From positions 204,837 through 236,048 of the forward strand of contig VHZZ01000174.1 in the NCBI GenBank assembly GCA_009801015.1: a stretch of 31,212 nucleotides of DNA, given 5' to 3'. The stretch's first letter is position 1. Each line of letters opens with the position of its first letter. A model generated the notes under the pieces. That model saw nothing but the letters and a program-made list of their open reading frames with translations. It had not been told where the DNA came from and ran no database searches. Shown here piece by piece: positions 1 through 10,600 of this stretch. The translations under genes and the position numbers were made by a program. The stretch is from Silene noctiflora. Its lineage: Eukaryota > Streptophyta > Magnoliopsida > Caryophyllales > Caryophyllaceae.

Positions 1-396
1 GGAGAAGGCGAGAGCGGGAGTGATACATTAGATGAGGAGAATGAAGGAAATCGAGATGTCCGGGTGAAAGTTTTAGTGAAGCGTGGGCACAAGCAGCAAA
101 CAAAGCAAATGTACATTCCTCAAGAGTGCTCTCTTGTCCGGGGCACAAAGCAGAAAGAATATGCTGAGCTGGAAGAGAAGCAGGACATAAAGAGGTTGGT
201 TTTGGAGTATAATGATAGAGAAGAAGAGGAGATTAATGGGATTAATAATCAAGTAGGGGGTTGGACACAGGCTGGAGTTGGCAGGTATTTGGGTCGTGGT
301 AGCACTTGGGATGTAAGTGGCGGGAGACATTCGGGCTCACGTTCTCGTTTTCACCATCATTCAGGCGGTGGCTATTATTACGGACGAAGAAGATGA
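1..396 (+). CDS. UPF2: UPF2, C-terminal part (partial, left edge)
   Basis: C-terminal coding exon of the nonsense-mediated decay factor UPF2. UPF2 bridges UPF1 and UPF3 on mRNAs with premature stop codons and acts in the cytoplasm and at the nuclear rim. The frame is open from base 1 and ends at TGA 394-396. Visible hallmarks are an acidic stretch (GESGSDTLDEENEG), then VKVLVKRGHKQQTKQMYIP, then LEEKQDIKRLVLEYNDREEE, and a Gly/Arg/His-rich tail ending YYYGRRR. From memory of the family this matches the extreme C-terminus of plant UPF2, the part that follows the UPF1-binding region. Only about 131 residues are inside the window; the MIF4G domains would lie to the left. No break is visible. Recognition is from recalled plant homologues, not from a search. 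Confidence 0.85.
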   Translation, partial: GEGESGSDTLDEENEGNRDVRVKVLVKRGHKQQTKQMYIPQECSLVRGTKQKEYAELEEKQDIKRLVLEYNDREEEEINGINNQVGGWTQAGVGRYLGRGSTWDVSGGRHSGSRSRFHHHSGGGYYYGRRR

Positions 397-1400
397 AAAA
401 CATCTTTGAAGCACTGGGATGATTTTCAATCAAAGGGTTCTTGACAGTACTCTTAAAACGGTCATTTTGGACAAGGCGCGTAGTTTTTACAGGAGCCGGG
501 AATGTGGGGGCTTTTACTGTTAATCCATAAACACTTGCTGGAAGACGAAGGCCATTACTAACGGTACTCGCGATTAATGATCTTGGAAGGAGAAAGAGCA
601 TGTTTGCCCATATATACATGGATTTTGTCCACTGCTTTAGATTTTTAGGATGAAGAGTATCGTTGTAACTTTGCTTATTTCAACACAAATAAGTAAATAT
701 GGAAAGTGAACTTCATCTTTTGTGCAAATAAGAACTTTGTGAGCTATAAAGATCAAAAATGTGTTCCGAAACTAAACCGAAACTAAACCGAACTACTTGT
801 CTGTCGCTCGTATTAAGACTAAATCGCATCCACAAGGCCAAAATTACCTGTGATTGGCATCAGCCATCAATATCAAGCGACCAAGTAGCTCTCTCGCATG
901 CCTTGATCCATAAACCGGGTCGAATGCGGGGCGGGTTAGTTTGGATCGGATCAATTTAAAGTTTAATAAATTGATAGTCGGTTCACTTAACTTCCAGATC
1001 AATTTTGAGTCAATCATTATGAAGGTGAAAAAACAAATAAACATTTGAGTCAAGTCATATTTGAGGAGTCAACTCAAGTTACTGGTCAAGTTCAAGTCCT
1101 CATTTCGTGCATCGAGTCGTGTATGAATTGGGTTATTCAGATCAGGTTGTTTCGACCGAATTAATTTTTCAGGTTTATTTTTAACATGTTTGTAACACCT
1201 TACATGCACGAACATAAAAACTAGTCCCTACAATAATTAATTTTTTTTACCTAAACCAAAGTGAAATCCAGCAAAAAATTTTAAGTTAAAAAAAGTTAAA
1301 AACAAAATATATTCCAATTTAATAATTCATTCATGATTTATCTTTTATTATTAAAATAATTTATTGGACTCAACCAACAAGAATCAAGTCACAACAAAAC
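397..1400. other. UPF2 3' UTR and intergenic/promoter DNA
   Basis: No coding exon is supported here. The first 200-300 bases are probably the UPF2 3' UTR. Around 770-1190 lie degenerate pieces of the 'gggtcggttcaagtc' sort (AAACCGAAACTAAACCGAA at 772; CAACTCAAG/GTCAAGTTCAAG near 1070-1095). These resemble widespread low-grade dispersed repeats in plant genomes. 1190-1380 is AT-rich and is probably the promoter of the downstream V-ATPase accessory gene. Confidence 0.5.
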
Positions 1401-1856
1401 TCGTGCGATCCTCTTCCTCAAGCCCTTCTTCATCCAGATAATAAATCAATCGTTTTACAAATTCAACTCTAAACCCTAGAAATTTCATCAATCAAACCTC
1501 TAGATCCTGCAAATCATCGTAATTCTTCATCAAGATTTGGTATTTCTTCTGTTCTCTATTACATCTCTTCTTCCTAATTTTGATTAAGTTGAATTGTTGA
1601 TTAATTTTTCAATTTTTGTACATATAATTGTGTTTTGATCGAAACATTCAATTAACGCAGCTATTTATTAGCTAGATGATTTGAAATTTTGAACTAAATT
1701 TGTTGAATTTAGGAATGTGTTTATATGATCGCTGTTTGATTTTATGAAATTATGAAGCTTTTGATTGATTAATGTTTGATTTGTTGTTGATATTTTGAGG
1801 TGAGATTAGAATGAATTTTCATGTAGTGATTGTTATCTTGATTGTTAATGTTACAG
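1400..1856 (+). promoter_or_regulatory. 5' leader of V-ATPase accessory gene, with telo-box and leader intron
   Basis: A pyrimidine-rich leader (CTCTTCCTCAAGCCCTTCTTC near 1410) is followed by a telo-box AAACCCTA at 1471-1478, an element common just downstream of plant housekeeping transcription starts. A leader intron is likely: donor GTATTT at 1540, T-rich body, acceptor TTACAG ending at 1856, five bases before the ATG at 1862. The transcription start itself is not defined. Confidence 0.55.
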
Positions 1857-1861
1857 TGAGG

Positions 1862-4800
1862 ATGAACAAGTATGGATTAGCGATTCTGCTGATTGTCTCT
1901 CAGATATGCTCTGTGATGAGCTTCGAAACGACGGGACCTGCATTCATGTGGTCTCCTCATATTGACATGTAAGGATTGATGATTTCGAGAATTTGTTGAA
2001 GTCAAACGATAATAATCTCAGTTACTTTCAGTGGAAAAAGCATTGTTGTTATTTCGTTAAGTGAATGATATGGCATCTATAGGATTCAGAATTGACTTGA
2101 TAAAAAAGAAAGTTGATTTTGGGTGAATGTCGGTTCTGGGGAGCATCTAGCTCAAACGCTGACTGACATACGTAGCTTGATAACCGTCTCATCTTATGAT
2201 ACTGTTGGGATCAGTATGTGTTGGGTTTCTGAACTTCTAACTCAATTGCCAAAAATAGTAGACAAGCTACTGGCTTTTCTTGACAATTGCTTGTTTTCAT
2301 AGTTCTGCTATTTCCTACAACGCTAGCAGTTTAATTATTTGCTTGAGACTGATTCTTACAAGTTGCAATAGTAGTAGCACATTAAGGGGCCGGGAATTGC
2401 ATTTTAACCTGTGAAATACTCAGTATCTTTACTGCATTACGAAGTTTGTTTTTATCTTATTCTTATGCATATTCTCTAACAGGCCATCAACAGAGATGGC
2501 TTCAACACTTCAAAACTTGGAGGGTTCATGTAGTTTGCGATATTTACTCCCTTTGCCCCGCAATTGTTTACCTTTTCTTTTTTAACCTTTGTGAGGGATA
2601 TTTAATCGAAGGTAAACAAATGTTGGGACGCCAGGAATACCTTTCTTTTTTAAATTGTCCAAATTATATTTTGTCAAATTGAGGCAAGATGTTATTTTGC
2701 ATTACTGTCATATTCAAAATAGTTCAGTTATCCTGATTCCTAGTTAATTTAAACAGGAAACTTGAAGAAAGTGTAAATTACCAAACACTCTCATCGAAAG
2801 ATTTAGCAAAGGCTGTAATGTCCAAAGGAAGCTGGTCAAACATAATGGTATTTCACTTGTGATAGTCACCTCTCCTATATTTCATTTGTACTCTAGATAT
2901 TCCATATTATTATTACATGTTTTTGGCTCTTATAGTGATTTTTTTGTTACAGTGTGAGAGTAAAAGCTCTCTTCAACCTGTTGATGTTGCCGTTGTGTTT
3001 GTTGGAAAAGAGGTATGCAACACCCTCTATTTGCATTTGTGTTGATTTACTTCTTTAATATTAGCTGCTTGGCCTTTCTTCAATTTGGTCTACTTCCTGG
3101 ATCGTGTATATTTGGATATGTTCGCGCCTAAAACTGTCAGATCGAGCAACATGCATGCTGGCAAGTCATAAGTATCCTCTATGAGTCTATTATAATGAGG
3201 CCCTATTTGACACTTTTAGTGAGGAGAAAAAAGTCGAATGAAGCTTATTCATTGAAATGGTCGGAGTAATTTTACAAATAAGATCATAATGACAAAAGTA
3301 ACTTGACATTCTTGGGAAGGCAAATAGCATGTAAAATGTTACCGAGATGAATTCAGGCTTTTTCGAAATTGGGAGGGACTTGTAAAATGGCTCCACAAGT
3401 TACTCGTGACTGAATATACTCCAAGATTGTTGTAAGCGTCTGTTAAGTATCAGAAATTATTCGTACCAAAGTTGATATATGTCATGTTTGATTTAACATG
3501 CGAATTGGCTGAGAATCTTAGTCCATAACTCCATAAGAGGTGAATATATATTGCTGTACTGGTTCGATTGAAACATCTGCAGTGTGCTTCACTGGTGCTA
3601 GTCTGATTTTTTTTTTTTTTTTTTAAAAAATAATGGAAATGATAGATGTTTTTTTTCTTGAACTTGGTTCGACAGCACCTGTCTTGTAACTTGTTTTAAC
3701 CATAGAGTATATGCTCTCTTTTCATGCAATCTGAAGTTGTGAACTTTGGGCTTGACATTGCACCCCTTAGAATTTGCATCTTGAGATGAATCTCATTAAG
3801 TTATGTGTTTAAACTAAGTTTAACTTTGTTTTCTTTTATATGTAGTTGCGATCATCTGATATATCTGGAAAAGTGATCTCAGATGTTTCACTTGTGCATT
3901 TGCTAAAGGTAACACTATCTGCTTTGCTCAATTTCACCAAATGACTTGTGAATGGCGTAATTGATTGTGAAACTTGGTTCCTCATGTTTTTCACCCTCCT
4001 TAATAGGACTCCTTCACAAAGTCCAATTTCTCAATGGCATATCCATATGTAACATCTAATGTGATGGAAGGGACACTGGAAAGTTCTTTGCTTGAAGAGT
4101 TTGATGAGTCATGTGACGGTAAATTGGGAGTCGGCAGTATCGCGATCACGGACTCTTGTTCAATTGAGGACAAACAATTTTCAAAACTTTCAGGCATGCA
4201 CTCAGTTCAGGTAGCACATTTTCTTGATCCTGCTATGTTAGTATATATGCATATGCATTATCTTCATTTATTCTTATTCAAAACTCAATCAATGTGTAGG
4301 AGTATATTGCCTCAGCTATGGAGAAAGGTATGAATGGCCGAACAGATTTGCTTGTGGTTTGCCACAGAGGTTTGAATTCAGTGAAAAACCTTGACCGTCC
4401 CCACCCAGAAGGTAAATCATGAAATAAGTTTTTTAGGTAGTATGTTATGTTGTGACTCAATTATTTCCCGATAATTTGGAATCCCTTAAAAACATTGGAT
4501 ATTGCAGGTGATGTTTTCTCGGAGTTGATGACTTCATTAGACAATTCTGGAGCAAAGTATGCAGTTCTGTATGTTTCAGATACATATAACCCCATCCCTT
4601 CAAGCGACCAGTTAGGAAGGTTGCTGGCTGAAGCTCCTTCTGGAAATGCTTCCACGGATTCTGTTTTTTGCAATGGTGTTTGTCAGATCAAGAAAACCCT
4701 CCTGGAGGCACTTTTTGTGGTAAGGCGCTCCTGCAATCATGATGGGTTCTTTCTTGCTTTTATTTTCCTTTTCCACCTCCATTTCTTTTTTTCTTGTTTG

Positions 4801-6000
4801 TTTCTGTATTTGCTTTTGGATTATTATGTTGGTTTAGCATGGAGCGCTTGAATCAGTGGCGGACATAGGAATTTAGTACAAGGGGGACACCAATTTTTTT
4901 TATCGCATTATCTTCCATCTCCAATAGCATTTCATATTTTGAAAAAAAAAATTCACTAAACTAATTTTGTACTATATAATGTTAAAGAATGGAAAAATAA
5001 TTGGTTCTGCAAATTCTTTTTAATAAGGAGTAATGTTTTACTTTAATTTTTTCTCTAAAGTATTCAAAGTTTCAAATAAATGTACTAGTAATGTCTCTTA
5101 TTATAATTCAACAAGGTGTGAAAGTGGTTCAATGATTGAGATCCTAGTAAATTACTTAGAGGTCTAGTGTTCAAATCATGTTTCAATCAATTTTTGCACA
5201 TTATGAACTGTTAAGGCCCAAATCAACCCATAAAAATTTAAGTGTGTGTCTAGTAGGTACCAGGAATCAAATCGATCGAACGTGGTATCCTACGGATAGA
5301 ATTTGAACAACTGAGACATAGTAACTTATTGTCTATAATAGATAGTGCTGGTTATTTATTTTTGAAATTCCAAGATCCCCCCCTCCCCTAAAAAAAAATC
5401 CGTCCATGGCCTGAATTCCTCTATATCCAAATACTTTCTCTTGGTAATATCACGAAAGCTTAAATACTTAAAATTACTTTAGAAAACATACTTTAAATCG
5501 GGTACAAGTGATTCGTTTGTTTCTTCGTCACCTGCTCACATTATTTGCATGTACAATAGCCAGAGATGTGGATCACTTGCTCTCCTCTACATTGTCCCCT
5601 CTCTCCTTGGAAAATAATAAGTAATCTGACACTCAAAATGGCAGAATTCATCTATATGCTTTCCGCTTCATTTTTGGTCCCAGAGCAAAGCTCTCTTTTG
5701 CTTTTAAGAAAGAACAAAGCAACGCTGTTTCGCTATTGTAGCGAATAAAAGAACACAATTTTCTTGCTCTCCGACATGGAGACTATAAGAGCCTCTGTAC
5801 ATGCTCTACTTTACTCATGAATCATGATTCAAGAATACAGTTGTGATTTTGAGCCTTTATGTCGATATGACATCCACGTTTACTGATGTTTGGCTTTTGT
5901 ATTTCAGACCATAGTGTTGCTTATAATATTGATCTCTGGATTCTGCTGCATGATGGGCATTGAATCTCCAACAAGATTCGAGACACCTCAAGAATCTTAG
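1862..6000 (+). CDS. V-type proton ATPase accessory protein, S1/Ac45/VOA1-like
   Basis: Eight coding exons: 1862-1968, 2757-2847, 2953-3012, 3846-3908, 4007-4210, 4300-4411, 4508-4719, 5908-6000. They total 942 nt, 313 aa; every junction is GT-AG and keeps frame. The protein starts with a signal peptide (MNKYGLAILLIVSQICSVMS), continues with a lumenal domain including VDVAVVFVGKE, and ends with a transmembrane helix (TIVLLIILISGFCCMM, about 284-299) and a short tail IESPTRFETPQES. A late membrane helix followed by this tail is what I recall for the plant members of the V-ATPase S1/VOA1 transmembrane family, which assist assembly of the V0 sector in the ER and ride with the pump. A sequon NAS lies in the lumenal part. 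The last intron (4720-5907) is long and holds a dispersed repeat. The family call is fairly sure; the exact role in plants is inference. Confidence 0.8.
2545..2639. mobile_element. Stowaway-like MITE, 95 bp, in intron of V-ATPase accessory gene
   Basis: Imperfect terminal inverted repeats: the left end reads TACTCCCTTTGCCCC then GTTTACCTTTT, and the right end reads AAGGTAAACAAA then GGGACGCCAGGAATA. Ends are bounded by TA, as expected for Tc1/Mariner Stowaway elements. There is no coding capacity. A second copy of the same type and length lies at 26654-26748. Confidence 0.7.
3013..3845. other. Intron of V-ATPase accessory gene, nothing coding
   Basis: An 833-bp intron between exons encoding VFVGKE and LRSSDI. 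It holds a T-rich tract (about 3608-3624) followed by a short A run, and no exon-like or repeat-end signal that I can support. Confidence 0.6.
4852..5414. repeat. Dispersed repeat with weak inverted ends in last intron of V-ATPase accessory gene
   Basis: The left end reads CAGTGGCGGACATAGGAATT. The right end reads AAATCCGTCCATGGCCTG, roughly its inverted complement. 'AGTGGCGGA...' starts are common on nonautonomous hAT-like or unclassified repeats in dicots. The interior has phrases such as GGTACCAGGAATCAAATCGA and CAACTGAGAC that look like tRNA-like or LTR-derived remnants. No convincing target duplication is seen, so the boundaries are approximate. Confidence 0.45.
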
Positions 6001-7200
6001 AGAGATTGTTCCATGGATTATCGCTTAACTCCAGCTAGATAGATTTACAAGGTGTTCAAAGAGTGTCGAACAAGACCGTAATCAATGTTGGAGTTGATGT
6101 TACATTTCTGGTTGATGATGTATTATTATCTATGGCCTGAGGGAGAGATGGCCTTTGTAAAATTTATTCATTTGCCTTTTTGACATCTTTATTTGTATTT
6201 TTGCCCAATTCGTTGCTACTACACCTTTCGTTAATAATGCCGTTGGGCTGAAAAATGTTTGATACCAATAATGTAGCTGAGTACTTAGTTGCCTTTATAC
6301 ATTGTGGCTCTCAAAATTTACATGAATATCATATGTGCGTATTTTTCCACGTCATCTTCTGCAGAGTTTTTTTTTTTTTTTTTCCTTATCGACAAATATA
6401 AATAAAGTTTCTAAATAATACTAGCATGACCCTCTGAGTTATGCTTGCATGTAAACATAGTTTGTAATTACTTGGGGTTAATGATGGAGGAATAAGATTA
6501 TGTGACGACTTGTTTAAATTGTTGATCAAACCTCATCTTAATTACGTTAATCTCGTCTTGTTATTTTTTGCAATCTTAGTTTACACTTGATACTAATATA
6601 AATATTTGCATCAAGTTAGTCTCTACTTAGCATTCTACTCACTTCTTAGCGAAACCCGTTCTTTCCATTTGGATTCGAGTTTTGATCCTTACCTACCACA
6701 TACTCCGTATTTGCTTAATTATTAATCGATAGTTTTAGTAAGCTACAATTAGAAATTTAGAATAGCCAAAAACAGAGAAAAGGAATATACATCGGATGTA
6801 TTACCTCATACTTTATTTGTTTTTGAGCATATATGTATTTTTTCTGAGCTTATTACCCAAAACTTTATTTGTTTTTGAGCATATGTGTATTTTTTCTGAA
6901 CTTATGAAAGTTTATATGTTAAATTTTAATTTTTTTCTTGTCAAAACTCAAATTAACTAAGTTTATGTAATTTTTTTGAGTTTTATTGTAATTTTTTGAG
7001 CTAATTGTCTTAGTAAATGAATTCAGAAACTTTATACTAAAGCTCATAATTTTTAAAACAAAACTCAGAAACTTTATTATAATGCTCGAAAACTATAAAA
7101 TTGGTGGTAATACATCAGATGTATAATCCATTTACCGCCAAAAACATAGTATCCTATGACACTACAACAGAAGCAAAAGTCAGAAATTGGAGTAACGGAG
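6001..7200. other. V-ATPase accessory gene 3' UTR and AT-rich intergenic DNA
   Basis: After the stop the sequence runs through a likely 3' UTR (to about 6300), then AT-rich DNA with a T tract near 6368-6383 and an ACTCCGTAT word near 6702. No coding exon is supported. An inverted-repeat element occupies 6782-7129. Confidence 0.55.
6782..7129. mobile_element. MITE-like element, 348 bp, with 24-bp inverted ends
   Basis: The left end (6782-6805) and the reverse complement of the right end (7106-7129) match at 22 of 24 bases; the shared core is ATACATC(G/T)GATGTATTACC. Each end is itself near-palindromic (ATACATCGGATGTAT). The interior is AT-rich and contains two adjacent copies of a ~56-bp unit (about 6803-6905), each with ACTTTATTTGTTTTTGAGCA, plus several later CTCAGAAACTTTAT phrases. 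No clear target duplication was found, so the superfamily is not assigned. Confidence 0.6.
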
Positions 7201-7629
7201 TTAAAGTCAAGGAATAGGTAAACTCGCTTAAACCCACATCAGAGTTCACCATTCTCTACCTTTTAACCCCAGGTGATCCTTCATTCCATTTAATTCTGTA
7301 TTTTTTTTAATGCTGTTCTTCTCTTGTTTGATCTCGTTCTGAAAGATTTATATGAGCTCTCCAATCAAACTTTGTGATGATTCTAATTTTTTTATGTAGC
7401 AGATTAATTTGGGTTTTCATTAGTTTTCATTTTGATTGATAAAGTTTGTACCTTTATCAGTTATAATTTTGCATGCTTGCTGCATTGGTTTGTTAGGTTT
7501 TTGAATTCAATGGCTATGGTAATTGGTCTGTGATGTATAATTGAATTGAAGCTTGATGCTTTCAGGCCATTGGAGGGACAATGCCTAAGAAATTTGAGTA
7601 ATTTGATTGAATGATTGGTGAATAAAGAC
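7200..7629 (+). promoter_or_regulatory. ALG3 leader with intron and two short upstream ORFs
   Basis: A likely leader exon ends at CCCCAG (to 7272), with donor GTGATC at 7273 and acceptor TTTCAG ending at 7565. In the leader that remains, two tiny upstream ORFs precede the main ATG: ATG 7581 to TAA 7601 (six codons) and ATG 7611 to TAA 7625 (four codons). The second stops only four bases before the ALG3 ATG at 7630. Upstream ORFs usually lower translation of the main frame; whether these act is inference. Confidence 0.5.
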
Positions 7630-10600
7630 ATGGGTGATAAGGTAAAACTTAGTGGAAGGAAATCTAAAGCGGGCGAATCTCGGATATCTCAGAACTTATC
7701 AGAAGTGCCAACAGCTTCGTTGGGCAGATCTAATAGAGTCTTGGCAGTGCGCTTTGCGGGTGCCCTTCTTGTTGCTGATGCTCTTCTTGTCTGTCTTATC
7801 ATTGCTTATGTCCCATGTGAGTCATCTGCAAGCTTGTTGTGATGTTTTACCTCCTCTGAGATGATCTGATATTAATATAAATGTGAAACCAACAAATAAC
7901 TACCCCATAATATGGGTTCGTCTCATAATAATCTTATAATGACGACGTCTCATATGAGAATTTGTGTTTGTATTTTGTTTCATTATAATGTTCGGCTTGG
8001 TTTTGTTGAAAGTTCTGAATTGTATAATTTATTTGGCAGACACAAAGATAGATTGGGATGCTTACATGTCACAGGTGTGTAACTTTGATGTTGACTTTGT
8101 TTCATGTGATTTGTGCTTCTGGATTGATGTTACTAATTGAAATGTGATTGTTCAGGTTACCGGGTTTCTGGGTGGGGAGAGAGATTATAGTAACTTAGAA
8201 GGTGATACTGGCCCTCTCGTTTATCCAGCTGGTTTTCTGTATGTATATTCATGTATTCAGTACATCACTGGAGGTTTGGTACTTCCCGCTCAGGTTTGCC
8301 TCCTCTTCTTCGGTATATGTTGTGCCTATGGAAAAATTTGAATTGAGGGGCAACAAAATAAACTTCCTTGATAACTGTTAAAGAGCATACTACTCTAGTT
8401 TCATAATGTGATTGTTTTGATTATTGAATAAGTTTCAGGTTATGGGTATTCTTGTTTTTAGAACCTTACAATGACAGTCCTCCATAAGAATGGCACAGAT
8501 GCTTGTTGTTAGGTTGGATGCAAAAGCTGTCTTAGCTATAGACCGTAGTCTAGGCTTGTCTTTTTGTTATAGCAATGTACTCCTTAGTTCTTTATTTTCA
8601 GGTTAGGTAGAGAGTGGGACTGTGAGACTGTGGTATCATGGCGCTGACTAGTGTGAGAACCTTATTGGTGTTAGTTGAACATAGTGAGGAATTCGAAGAC
8701 GTTTCTCTTACTGCTATGAATAAATTGTTCTGAGGCATTTAATCACTTGCATTTAATCACTTGTGCCCCTTTCATATCTAGTACACGAGTGTGGATCGTT
8801 ACTGAATTTGCTGGCTCATAATTGACTGTTTCATGTTTTGTAGGTTTTATTTGGAATTATATACATCATCAACCTTGCCATCATATTTTTTATCTATATA
8901 AAGACTGATGTGGTATGTTACTACCTCTCTCGTAAGTTATCTTGACTTACTTCTTAATGTTCTTATGCTTTTTTTTTTTCTGGATAATAATATCTATGTT
9001 TTTTTTCTTGTGCCGCAATCCAGTCTCCTTTAGAATTATGATGATAGAATAAGAGTTAGGGGGCGTTTGGTTCGCATGAGGGAAATGGAAAGGAAATAAG
9101 AAAGGGAAACAAAGAAAAGGAAATGAATTCACTTTGATTTTCCTTCATGTTTGTTTTGAAAGTGTAAGGGAATGAAAAACAAAGACCCACCAAATACAAC
9201 CACTACAATACCCACTACCAACAACCAACATTCACCAACACTCAACACCAACCACCACATATGCCACCCTCGCCACCGGCAACCCTGAGATTGCCTGCCA
9301 CCGGTGAGTCGGCCGTGCTTCCGGTGAGTCAATCGTGCCGCCGATGATTCCAACTTTTCCCCCCTTCGAAAGTCCCACCCCACCCACATAAACACTACCC
9401 AAAACACCACCAAACCAACCCCAAAACCCCTCCCTCACCCCCTCAAAAAACCAGATTGGTGGTGGTTATGTGGGTGGAGTTGGACTCTCGAAGGGCGGAA
9501 GAGGAGGGTCGACGAGGTTGGATCAGTAGAGGTGGGGTGGGGTGGGTGATCGGTAATGGTTGTGGTCGTGGTTGATGATGATAATGGTCTTAGTGGTGCT
9601 TGATAATATTGTCTATGGTGGTTGTTAGGTGAGGTAGGGAAAGGGAATCCCATACTTGGGGTGGGGTTGGTGGGATATGATTCCCTTTCCCTTTCTATAT
9701 CCGGTAAACCCTCAACCAAACGCCCCCTTAGTTCTGCCATAGTGCCGAAATGCTAGATATTTGCTTTGCTTTATGAGCTTTTGACTTGAACTTGAATGCT
9801 TAAGATGAACTGGCAACTTTAAAATGCATATCTGAATGGTGCTGCAAGCCGAAAAATTATTCGCTGCGTTGAGGTTGATCGACTCATCTATGGGCGTTCC
9901 TTGGTAGTACTTCAATTTGGTCCAAGGCTATATATTCGACAAAATATCTTAGATAATTAATTACCCGCTTTATTTCAAAATTTTAATTAGGCTAAGTTGT
10001 CTGGTATAAGCGCTCTCCTTAATACATATTTTTGCAGATGTTTTTCATGCTCCGTATTGACTTCGTTTATGCTTTTATTTCAAACCATTACGTCAATCCT
10101 GTGACATGTATGTGAACTGCATGCAATATTCATGGGCTTCTAAATGAATTAATCTTGTCGTTTGTTGATCGACTTTTGACTTCTTCACAGCTTCCATGGT
10201 GGGCGCTTAGCTTGCTTTGTTTATCAAAGAGGATACATTCCATTTTCGTGCTTCGTCTCTTTAACGATTGCATTACGATGACTCTGCTACATGCTGCACT
10301 TGCAACTCTTCTTTATCAGAAGTGGTTGTTGGGGTTGATAGTCTTCAGGTATTTTGTGGGATTCAGAAATTTGTTGACAACATAGGTTCAGTAAAGTTGG
10401 TTTACACTTTACAGTATTCTTTGTATCCTGCAGCTTGGCTGTCTCAATAAAGATGAACGTGCTTCTCTATGCCCCACCCTTACTTCTACTTATGTTGAAG
10501 GTAAACATGTTTTTTTACTTTACTAATTTGTTACCATGTTGGGTATCCTAATGGTTTAAACTTTGATACAGGCTATGGATATAAGCGGAACAATAGTGGC

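Noticed and set aside
9129-9740. Several open frames on the minus strand in ALG3 intron 4
   Set aside because: They lie wholly inside the 669-bp MITE and consist of biased Gly/Trp or His/Thr/Pro runs from the CCACC-rich interior.
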